NCBI GenBank assembly: GCA_038251315.1
Contig: JBBSBK010000104.1
Span: 1-12,368 of the forward strand
Direction: 5' to 3'
From: JBBKXP01 sp038251315
GTDB taxonomy: Bacteria > Pseudomonadota > Alphaproteobacteria > Rhodobacterales > Rhodobacteraceae
DNA: 12,368 bases
Each line of letters begins with the position of its first letter. Position 1 is the stretch's first letter. A program made the translations under genes and the position numbers. The notes beneath the pieces are model-generated. The model made no database searches, was not told where the DNA came from, and saw nothing but the letters and a program-made list of their open reading frames with translations. Below, piece after piece: positions 6,249 to 12,368 of this stretch.

Positions 6249-7175
6249 ATGCCGCATTTCCTCGACATCGACAAAACCGACCCGACCGCTCTCAGAACCA
6301 TCCTCGACGGCGCGCAGGCGATGAAAACCGCCCGCGCCGGGCGGCCCAAGGGCATGCCCGACGACACCCAGCCGCTGGCCGGGCAGATGGTCGCGCTGAT
6401 CTTTGAAAAGCCGTCGACCCGGACGCGGATCAGTTTTGACGTCGGCGTGCGCCAGATGGGCGGGCAGACGATGGTGCTGTCGGGCACCGACATGCAGCTC
6501 GGGCACGGCGAAACCATCGCCGATACGGCGCGGGTGCTGTCGCGCTATGTCGACCTCATCATGATCCGCACGTTCGAGGAACAGACGCTGCTCGACATGG
6601 CCGAAAACGCCACGGTGCCGGTCATCAACGGGCTGACAAACCGCAGCCACCCCTGTCAGATCATGGCCGACGTGATGACGTTCGAAGAGGTGCGCGGCCC
6701 GATCAAGGGGCGCAAGGTTGTCTGGTCGGGGGACGGCAACAACGTCTGCGCGAGTTTCATCCACGCGGCCGGGCAGTTGGGATTCGATATGACCTTCACC
6801 GGGCCGGAAACCCTCGACCCCGAGCGTGCCTTTGTCGAAGCCGCCCGCGCAAAGGGCGTCAACATCGTGATTGAACGCAACCCCGACATCGCCATGCAAG
6901 GGGCCGATCTGGTGGTCACGGACACGTGGGTTTCCATGCACGATCCGCAATCGGCCCGCGAACGGCGCCACAACCAGTTGCGCGGTTATCAGGTCAACGC
7001 GGGGCTGATGGCGCGGGCGAAGCCCGACGCGCTTTTCATGCACTGCCTGCCGGCCCATCGCGATGACGAGGCGACCAGTGAAGTGATGGACGGCCCCCAT
7101 TCGGTGATTTTCGATGAGGCCGAAAACCGCCTGCACGCGCAAAAGGCCGTGATGCGCTGGTGTCTGGGCGTGTAA
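6249..7175 (+). CDS. argF: Ornithine carbamoyltransferase
   Basis: The enzyme joins carbamoyl phosphate and ornithine to give citrulline, the sixth step of arginine synthesis, in the cytoplasm. The 308-residue product has the carbamoyl-phosphate site EKPSTRTR (53-60), HPCQ (134-137) and the ornithine site with HCLPAHR (265-271, C266). DTWVSM (225-230) matches the DxWxSM ornithine loop. Length is normal for the bacterial anabolic enzyme. The ATG at 6249 has only a weak AGAAAG upstream. It lies 86 bp behind the GNAT gene, and that gap holds a terminator-like repeat in the opposite orientation. It may therefore be cotranscribed with argD or have its own promoter. Confidence 0.97.
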   Translation: MPHFLDIDKTDPTALRTILDGAQAMKTARAGRPKGMPDDTQPLAGQMVALIFEKPSTRTRISFDVGVRQMGGQTMVLSGTDMQLGHGETIADTARVLSRYVDLIMIRTFEEQTLLDMAENATVPVINGLTNRSHPCQIMADVMTFEEVRGPIKGRKVVWSGDGNNVCASFIHAAGQLGFDMTFTGPETLDPERAFVEAARAKGVNIVIERNPDIAMQGADLVVTDTWVSMHDPQSARERRHNQLRGYQVNAGLMARAKPDALFMHCLPAHRDDEATSEVMDGPHSVIFDEAENRLHAQKAVMRWCLGV

Positions 7176-7191
7176 CCGTGGCCGGGGCCGA

Positions 7192-7245
7192 GGGGGCGTT
7201 GCCCCCGCCCTGACGGGCTCCCCCAGAGTTTTTATTGCAAAGTGA
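7192..7245 (+). terminator. Intrinsic terminator of argF (terminator-like repeat copy 4)
   Basis: The site starts 17 bases past the argF stop. It has a GGGGGC-gtt-GCCCCC hairpin (7192-7206) and GCCC-tgac-GGGC (7207-7218). An alternative outer stem pairs GGGGG (7192-7196) with CCCCC (7220-7224). AGAG and five T's follow (7229-7233), then ATTGCAAAGTGA. Hairpin plus T run in the direction of argF makes this the best terminator in the window. The tail shares 18 of 19 bases with copy 1 at 2046-2064. Confidence 0.6.
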
Positions 7246-7316
7246 CAGCACGGCATCGTGATCCGGTCAGGTTGTATCCCACACGCGCGGGCCTAAAAGG
7301 AAGGGACCATTACCTT

Positions 7317-7322
7317 AAGGAG
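7317..7322 (+). promoter_or_regulatory. gnd ribosome binding site
   Basis: AAGGAG lies seven bases before the ATG at 7330. It is a strong site, in keeping with the first gene of a transcript. I saw no clear -35/-10 pair in the 84 bases between the argF terminator and this site. Confidence 0.75.
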
Positions 7323-7329
7323 AAACCCG

Positions 7330-8730
7330 ATGCCCGCAGCCCAAATCGGCCTTTTCGGCCTTGGCACGATGGGCAGCGCACTGGCGCTGAACATGGCCGA
7401 CACTGGCGTCATCGTCGCCGTGACCAACCGCGACAAGACTCGCGTCGGGGACTTCATCACCGAGGCGGGGACGCTGGCGAAAAACCTGCATCCGCACCAG
7501 TCCCTTGATGCAATGGTCGCAGACCTTGCCATCCCCCGGATCGTCCTGCTGATGGTGCCCGCTGGCGATGCGACCGATCAGATGATCGCTGCCGTCGCCC
7601 CGCTGTTGTCACCGGGCGACACGATCATCGACGCGGGCAATGCCGATTTCAACGACACCCGACGGCGCAGCGCCGCACTGGCCCGCGACGATCTGCATTT
7701 CGTCGGCATGGGCGTGTCGGGGGGCGAAGACGGGGCGCGGCACGGCCCCTCGATCATGGTCGGCGGGACAGAGCATAGCTGGATCCAACTACGCCCGATC
7801 TTACACGCCATCGCGGCGAGATACGAGGGTGACCCCTGCGTCGATCGCCTTGGTCCCGACGGCGCCGGACATTTCGTCAAAACGGTCCACAATGGCATCG
7901 AATATGCCGACATGCAGTTGATCGCCGAGGTTTACGGGCTGCTTCGCTTCGGTCTGGGCCGCGCACCAGCAGACATCGGCGAACTGTTCGCGGACTGGGA
8001 CAAGGGGCCGCTGCAATCCTACCTCGTGGAAATTACCGGCAAGGCATTGCAAGTCACCGACCCCGCCACAGGCCAGCCGATGGTCGACATGATCCGCGAT
8101 TCTGCCGGGCAAAAGGGCACTGGGCGCTGGACCGTGATCGAGGCAGTCAAGTTGGGCCAGTCCGCCACGATGATCGAGGCAGCCGTTGCGGGCCGCGCCT
8201 GGTCGGCGGAAAAGGACACGCGGATACTGGCCGAACAGGTGCTTGGCGGCGCACGTGACAGGCTGAAACTCGACGACGAGACGCTGGCGCGGGCCTTTGG
8301 TGCGGCGCGGATACTGGAATATGCGCAAGGATTCCGCATCCTCGCAGCGGCCTCGGGGGAATACGACTGGTCGCTCGACTATGCCCGGATCGCGGAAATC
8401 TGGCGGGCCGGGTGCATCATCCGCTCGGCCATGTTGTCGGATATCGCCGATGCCTTTCGTGGCGACCTGCCCGCCGGGCAACTGATCCTCGCGCCCGCCT
8501 TTGCCAGCCAGCTTCAGGCCGACATCCCCGCCCTGCGAACCGTTGTTGCGGCGGCCATCAGCGGCGGCCACGCGGTGCCTGCGCTGGCTGCGGCCCTTGG
8601 CTGGTACGACACCATGCGCCAAGGTCAAGGCACCGCCAACCTGATCCAGGCCCAGCGCGATTTCTTTGGCCGCCACGGGTTCGCGAGACTTGACGGCCCC
8701 GGCGTTTTCCACGCTGACTGGACGGCATGA
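7330..8730 (+). CDS. gnd: 6-phosphogluconate dehydrogenase (decarboxylating)
   Basis: Gnd oxidises and decarboxylates 6-phosphogluconate to ribulose 5-phosphate with NADP, in the oxidative pentose phosphate pathway. The 466-residue product has the Rossmann motif GLGTMG (10-15) and N33-R34 at the cofactor ribose phosphate position, which favours NADP. Substrate loop VSGGEDGARHGPS (129-141) and the active-site stretch HFVKTVHNGIEYADMQLIAE (181-200) follow, with K184, N188 and E191 in the catalytic positions. GTGRWT and the C-terminal ANLIQAQRDFFG and FHADW also match the long (about 470-residue) form of the enzyme. Many roseobacters rely on the Entner-Doudoroff pathway, so this enzyme would mainly supply pentose and NADPH. 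Its stop overlaps the next start (ATGA). Confidence 0.96.
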   Translation: MPAAQIGLFGLGTMGSALALNMADTGVIVAVTNRDKTRVGDFITEAGTLAKNLHPHQSLDAMVADLAIPRIVLLMVPAGDATDQMIAAVAPLLSPGDTIIDAGNADFNDTRRRSAALARDDLHFVGMGVSGGEDGARHGPSIMVGGTEHSWIQLRPILHAIAARYEGDPCVDRLGPDGAGHFVKTVHNGIEYADMQLIAEVYGLLRFGLGRAPADIGELFADWDKGPLQSYLVEITGKALQVTDPATGQPMVDMIRDSAGQKGTGRWTVIEAVKLGQSATMIEAAVAGRAWSAEKDTRILAEQVLGGARDRLKLDDETLARAFGAARILEYAQGFRILAAASGEYDWSLDYARIAEIWRAGCIIRSAMLSDIADAFRGDLPAGQLILAPAFASQLQADIPALRTVVAAAISGGHAVPALAAALGWYDTMRQGQGTANLIQAQRDFFGRHGFARLDGPGVFHADWTA

Positions 8731-9836
8731 GCACAGGTTTTTTCTGGGACGAACGCTGTTTCTGGCACGCCGGGGGCAATTATGCAGGGATGCTGCCGGT
8801 CGGCGGGTTGGTGCAACCGACCGCAAGCGGCGGACTTCCCGAAAATCCCGAAACCAAACGGCGACTGAAGAACCTGATCGACGTGACCGGGCTGGCGGGT
8901 GACCTGACGCTGTCCGGGGCCGCCCCGGCGACCCGCGACGACTTGCTGCGCATCCATCCGGCCAGCTACCTCGACACCTTCAAGGCGCTGTCTGATGACA
9001 AGGGAGGCGAACTCGGCCGCCGCACTCCCTTTGGCCCCGGCGGATACGAGATTGCGGCACTTTCGGCGGGGCTGACAAAAGCCGCGTTGGTCGCCGTCCT
9101 GTCAGATGCTTTGGACAACGCCTATGCCCTTTCACGCCCGCCCGGCCACCATTGCCTGCCCGATTTTCCCAACGGGTTCTGCCTGCTCGCCAACATCCCC
9201 GTCGCGATCGAGGCTGCCCGCGCCGTCAACCCCGGCTTGCGCGTCGCGGTGCTGGACTGGGACGTGCATCACGGCAACGGGACCGAGGCGATCTATTACG
9301 ACCGCGCCGACACCCTGACCGTGTCGATTCACCAAGATCGGAACTATCCGATGGACACAGGGCATTTTACCGACCGGGGCACGGGGGCGGGAGAGGGTTT
9401 CAACCTCAATATCCCGCTGCCCCCCGGCTGTGGCCACACCACCTATCTGGCGGCGATGGACCGGCTTGCCCTGCCCGCGATCCGGGCGTTCGCCCCCGAT
9501 GTGCTGATCGTCGCCTGCGGCTTTGATGCCGCCGCCAATGACCCGCTAGGGCGGATGCTGGCGCATCAAGAGACGTTCCGCATGATGACCCGGCAGGTCA
9601 TGGACCTTGCCGCTGACATCTGCGGCGGCAAGCTGCTGCTGGTCCACGAAGGCGGCTATTCCGAAGTTTACGTGCCCTTCTGCGGCCACGCCGTGCTGGC
9701 CGAAATGTCCGGTAGCACGATCATCGCGCCGGACCCGTTCGGCGACGTGTTTGTCCTGCGCCAGCCCGACGCCCGGTTTGATGCCTATATCAAAGGGGTG
9801 ATCGGGGATATGGCATCGGCGCTTGGGTTTGCCTAA
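8727..9836 (+). CDS. Class II histone-deacetylase-like amidohydrolase
   Basis: This is a zinc-dependent deacetylase-fold enzyme of 369 residues, the same length as the bacterial HDAC-like amidohydrolase HDAH that I recall. The catalytic set is complete: RPPGHH (137-142, H141 and H142), LDWDVHHGNGT (176-186, with D179 and H181 as zinc ligands), GFDAAANDPLGR (265-276, D267 as third ligand) and the transition-state tyrosine Y311 in EGGYSE. ADIC-GGKLLLVHEGGY and PFCGHAV are also shared with HDAH. Bacteria have no histones, so the natural substrate is probably an acetylated small molecule (for example a polyamine) or acetyl-lysine; this is inference. The start overlaps the gnd stop by four bases (ATGA), implying translational coupling. 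No signal peptide is seen. Confidence 0.94.
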   Translation: MSTGFFWDERCFWHAGGNYAGMLPVGGLVQPTASGGLPENPETKRRLKNLIDVTGLAGDLTLSGAAPATRDDLLRIHPASYLDTFKALSDDKGGELGRRTPFGPGGYEIAALSAGLTKAALVAVLSDALDNAYALSRPPGHHCLPDFPNGFCLLANIPVAIEAARAVNPGLRVAVLDWDVHHGNGTEAIYYDRADTLTVSIHQDRNYPMDTGHFTDRGTGAGEGFNLNIPLPPGCGHTTYLAAMDRLALPAIRAFAPDVLIVACGFDAAANDPLGRMLAHQETFRMMTRQVMDLAADICGGKLLLVHEGGYSEVYVPFCGHAVLAEMSGSTIIAPDPFGDVFVLRQPDARFDAYIKGVIGDMASALGFA

Positions 9837-9861
9837 GTAAGGCAAAACGAAAGGCCACAGA

Positions 9862-10428
9862 ATGTCCGACCCGCTGCATTTCCTGCTGACCCGCCAATCG
9901 GTGCCTGCCCGCATGCTGGGCGCGCCCTACCCCGACCGGGACCAACTGACACCTTTGCTGACCGCCGCCGTCCGCGTGCCCGATCATGGCAAGCTGGAAC
10001 CGTGGCGGTTCGTCGTTCTGTCGGATGCCGCCCTGACCAAGCTGGCCATGGGTATCGAAACAACGGGGCCGCGTTTGGGGATGATCCCGGAAAAGACTGC
10101 CAAGGCGGCGGATACCTACCGCGCCTCGGGACTGGCCGTAATCGTCGTATCGTCCCCGAAACCATCGGACAAAGTGCCTGATATCGAACAGATTTACTCA
10201 GCCGGGGCGGTCTGCCTGTCGCTGGTTAACGCCGGGCAGGCGGCGGGCTGGGGGGCGAACTGGCTTAGCGGCGTTTATATGCACGACCGGGCCTTTATCC
10301 GCGACAATCTGGGGCTGGCCGACCATGAAACCGTGGCGGGCGTGATCCATCTTGGCACGGCGAAAAACAACGTCAGCGACCGGCCCCGCCCCGATGTCGC
10401 TGCCCTGACCACGTGGCGGACCACATGA
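9862..10428 (+). CDS. Nitroreductase-family FMN oxidoreductase, YdjA-like
   Basis: This 188-residue protein belongs to the small nitroreductases that bind FMN and use NAD(P)H. It resembles the YdjA subgroup: R11-Q12-S13 near the N-terminus (phosphate contact), VRVPDHGKLEPWRFVVL (37-53) with the DH and PWRF pattern, and GWGANWLSG (129-137) near the second FMN-binding region. The physiological substrate of this group is uncertain. The ATG at 9862 has AAAGG seven bases upstream and starts 25 bp after the deacetylase gene. Its stop overlaps the start of the next gene (ATGA), so it sits inside the gnd operon. Confidence 0.92.
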   Translation: MSDPLHFLLTRQSVPARMLGAPYPDRDQLTPLLTAAVRVPDHGKLEPWRFVVLSDAALTKLAMGIETTGPRLGMIPEKTAKAADTYRASGLAVIVVSSPKPSDKVPDIEQIYSAGAVCLSLVNAGQAAGWGANWLSGVYMHDRAFIRDNLGLADHETVAGVIHLGTAKNNVSDRPRPDVAALTTWRTT

Positions 10429-11126
10429 TCTTCAGCGACTTCGCCAAGGCCGTCGGCCAGCTTTCCGACCCGCGCTTTCGCCGCGTCATGTGGCTTGGCG
10501 TCGGCCTGTCCATCGCGCTGCTGGTCGGGGCCTATGCCGGCCTGCTGGCGCTGATCGACGCCTTTGCGCCGGGCAGCGTCGCAGTTCCAGGGATCGGTCC
10601 GGTGACGTGGATCGGCGACCTTCTGGGTTGGGGGTCGTTGTTCTTGATGCTGTTTCTGTCGGTATTTCTGATGATCCCGGTGGCCAGCGCGATTACCTCG
10701 TTGTTTCTGGACGACGTGGCGCAGGCGGTGGAAGATCGGCACTTCCCAACCCTGCCGCCCGTCCCCCGCGTGCCGTTCTGGGACGGGGTCAAGGACACGG
10801 TGAACTTTCTGGGCGTGCTGATTGCCGCCAATATCGGCGTGCTGGTTCTGATCGCCTTTCTGCCGTTCGGCGCGCCGTTCGTCTTTTATGGGCTGAACGG
10901 GTTCCTGCTGGGGCGCGAGTATTTCATGTTGGCGGCGATGCGGCGCGAGGGGCGTGCCGGGGCACGGGCCCTGCGCAGTCGCCATGGCGGCGAGATCTGG
11001 CTGGCGGGGTGTCTGATGGCGCTGCCACTGTCGATCCCGCTGCTGAACCTGCTGATCCCGGTACTGGGAGCAGCGACCTTTACCCACCTCTATCACCGGG
11101 TGGCCGGGACCGACCGGCGCGAATAA
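10425..11126 (+). CDS. EI24/CysZ-like multi-pass inner membrane protein
   Basis: The 233-residue product has long hydrophobic segments at about 22-45, 67-92, 128-150 and 193-215, and so probably spans the inner membrane several times. The stretch GLNGFLLGREYFMLAAMRR (156-174) is the signature of the EI24 domain family (formerly DUF540), which includes the sulfate transporter CysZ. The alphaproteobacterial members are uncharacterised, and sulfate transport should not be assumed. I chose the ATG at 10425, which forms an ATGA overlap with the nitroreductase stop. A GTG at 10413 would add four residues. The 3' end overlaps the convergent phosphatase gene by 47 bp. Confidence 0.88.
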   Translation: MIFSDFAKAVGQLSDPRFRRVMWLGVGLSIALLVGAYAGLLALIDAFAPGSVAVPGIGPVTWIGDLLGWGSLFLMLFLSVFLMIPVASAITSLFLDDVAQAVEDRHFPTLPPVPRVPFWDGVKDTVNFLGVLIAANIGVLVLIAFLPFGAPFVFYGLNGFLLGREYFMLAAMRREGRAGARALRSRHGGEIWLAGCLMALPLSIPLLNLLIPVLGAATFTHLYHRVAGTDRRE

Positions 11127-11703
11127 AGCCGGACGATCGAGGTTGACCGATTAACGCCGGCACGCCCTTCGCCAGATCGGCCCAGCCGTCATGGCAGCCC
11201 GCATAGACGCCCGGCAGGCAAGTGTCATAGCCGAAACGGCGCAGGGCGAACACGTGTTCAGCCGGGATGCCCGCCGCCCCGTAGGCCGCGAAATCGGTCG
11301 AAGAATCGCCATAGGCGGCGACGATGTGCCAGCCCTGATCGACCCATTCTGTCAGGATCCGGGTCTTGAAGGCGGCGTTGTCAGCCCGGTCCTCAACCGT
11401 CGCGGTCAGGTAGAGTGGCGCGTCGGGAAACCCGTGTTCGGCCAGCCATTCGGGCATTTCGTGCTGGAACACGCGACGCCGGGCAGACAGGTAGATCACC
11501 CTCACCCCGGCGCGGGCATAGGCCTGCACCACATCGGCAGCTCGGGGGCGGGCAAAGCGGTAGGCCCAGACGCTGGGGGTCAGGGTGCCGTCGATGTCGA
11601 AAACGACCATCCGGTCGGCCCCTGCATGGGCGGCGGGGATATCCTGCGCCAGTGCCATCTGCGACCAAAGCAGCGCCGCGACAATAAGGGTCGGGCGTTT
11701 CAT
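11080..11703 (-). CDS. Secreted HAD-superfamily (LNS2/lipin-like) phosphatase
   Basis: The 207-residue product begins with a clear signal peptide (MKRP, then a hydrophobic core to ALAQ, cleavage near residue 20), so it should act in the periplasm. HAD motifs are complete: VFDIDGTLTPS (34-44, nucleophile D36 and acid D38), S73 in YLSAR, K113 in AFKTRIL, and GDSSTDFAAYGAAGI (132-146, D133 and D137). YLSAR and GDSSTDxxAY recall the LNS2 region of lipin/Smp2 phosphatidate phosphatases, so a lipid or small phosphoester substrate is possible; this is inference. Its ATG overlaps the DUF1467 stop by four bases (ATGA). About the last 15 residues (ending RSRPPGDRGG) are coded within the convergent EI24 gene and look like an unselected tail. 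Confidence 0.85.
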   Translation of the reverse strand: MKRPTLIVAALLWSQMALAQDIPAAHAGADRMVVFDIDGTLTPSVWAYRFARPRAADVVQAYARAGVRVIYLSARRRVFQHEMPEWLAEHGFPDAPLYLTATVEDRADNAAFKTRILTEWVDQGWHIVAAYGDSSTDFAAYGAAGIPAEHVFALRRFGYDTCLPGVYAGCHDGWADLAKGVPALIGQPRSSGFIRAGRSRPPGDRGG

Positions 11704-11996
11704 TGGCCCGGTTCGGCGCTGACCTCGGGTGTGCTCATCCGGTGAAACCAGTCCAGATCGCGCAACGTAATGACGCCCGAGATTATGATCCCCGCGAACA
11801 CCGCCCAGACCACGACGGCCCAGATCGTCGTCAGCCAGACCTTGCGTTTGACGTTCAGATTGGCGGGCGATGACGCATGGGTGCCCGGCACGACCTCGCC
11901 CGCCTCGCCCTGGGTGACAAGATTCAGCGGCAGAATGATGAACAGCACCATGAACCAGATCACGGCGAACATAACGATGGCGGATGTGATGGCCAT
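11700..11996 (-). CDS. DUF1467 family small membrane protein
   Basis: This is a 98-residue protein of unknown function, found throughout alphaproteobacteria, often just behind methylmalonyl-CoA epimerase as here. It has two transmembrane helices (about 5-25 and 55-77). Between them lies a conserved polar loop with TQGEAGEVVPGTHASSP, then KRKVW. The motif GVITLRDLDWF follows the second helix. The ATG at 11996 is fixed by a near-perfect AAAGGAGG six bases upstream. Longer frames upstream run into the epimerase gene and lack family support. It lies 22 bp after the epimerase stop and overlaps the phosphatase start. Confidence 0.9.
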   Translation of the reverse strand: MAITSAIVMFAVIWFMVLFIILPLNLVTQGEAGEVVPGTHASSPANLNVKRKVWLTTIWAVVVWAVFAGIIISGVITLRDLDWFHRMSTPEVSAEPGQ

Positions 11997-12001
11997 GACG
12001 G

Positions 12002-12009
12002 CCTCCTTT
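12002..12009 (-). promoter_or_regulatory. DUF1467 ribosome binding site
   Basis: AAAGGAGG on the minus strand stands five bases before the ATG at 11996. It decides this start and suggests efficient translation independent of the upstream epimerase gene. Confidence 0.75.
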
Positions 12010-12018
12010 GCTTGGCTG

Positions 12019-12368
<350 letters not shown>

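Noticed and set aside
6195..7256. Long minus-strand open frame (353 codons) opposite argF
   Set aside because: It is fully covered by argF on the other strand, with no family motifs and a His/Arg/Pro-rich product. Similar frames opposite argD (4341-5315) and gnd (7801-8826) were rejected for the same reason.
9828..9846. Inverted repeat TTTGCC-N7-GGCAAA over the deacetylase stop
   Set aside because: Only six pairs, A/T-rich ends and no T run; it lies inside a close-packed operon, so termination there is unlikely.

Overview
The window looks like chromosomal DNA of a high-GC alphaproteobacterium, most likely a member of the Rhodobacteraceae (Roseobacter-like). The evidence is a GcrA cell-cycle regulator, the methylmalonyl-CoA epimerase / DUF1467 pair, the argD-GNAT-argF cluster and the overall codon style. 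Almost all of it is compact housekeeping DNA; no wholly new system is evident. The exception is the first ~560 bases, which are clearly AT-richer (24 and 26 G/C in the first two 60-base lines, against 43 of 60 in a line inside rimO). They carry the start of a gene with a restriction-type PD-(D/E)XK nuclease domain.

Left part, minus strand: the truncated HsdR_N-like nuclease gene (1-456) and rimO (563-1933, ribosomal protein S12 methylthiotransferase). A pair of inverted terminator-like repeats separates rimO from a short-chain dehydrogenase gene (2138-2911). The dehydrogenase is divergent from a tetR-family gene (3015-3563). The 103 bp between them hold two matching GTCAAC-N4-GTTGA(C/T) inverted repeats placed over the dehydrogenase promoter, a readable example of local repressor control. 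tetR ends tail-to-tail in a 4-bp overlap with gcrA (3560-4174, minus).

Middle, plus strand: a 331-bp non-coding stretch, then argD (4506-5687), a GNAT acetyltransferase overlapping its end (5680-6162), and argF (6249-7175). argD and argF supply two steps of arginine synthesis. argF is followed by a good candidate intrinsic terminator. A tightly packed four-gene run follows: gnd (6-phosphogluconate dehydrogenase), a class II histone-deacetylase-like amidohydrolase, a YdjA-like nitroreductase and an EI24/CysZ-like membrane protein. Two of its three junctions are ATGA overlaps.

Right end, minus strand: methylmalonyl-CoA epimerase (cut by the window edge), DUF1467 and a secreted HAD-fold (LNS2/lipin-like) phosphatase form an operon. 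Its last gene overlaps the 3' end of the EI24 gene by 47 bp. The points most worth a second look are the tetR/dehydrogenase operator pair, the four-copy terminator-like repeat family with two copies in orientations that do not match their neighbours, the AT-rich nuclease island, and the coupling of gnd to a deacetylase-fold enzyme.
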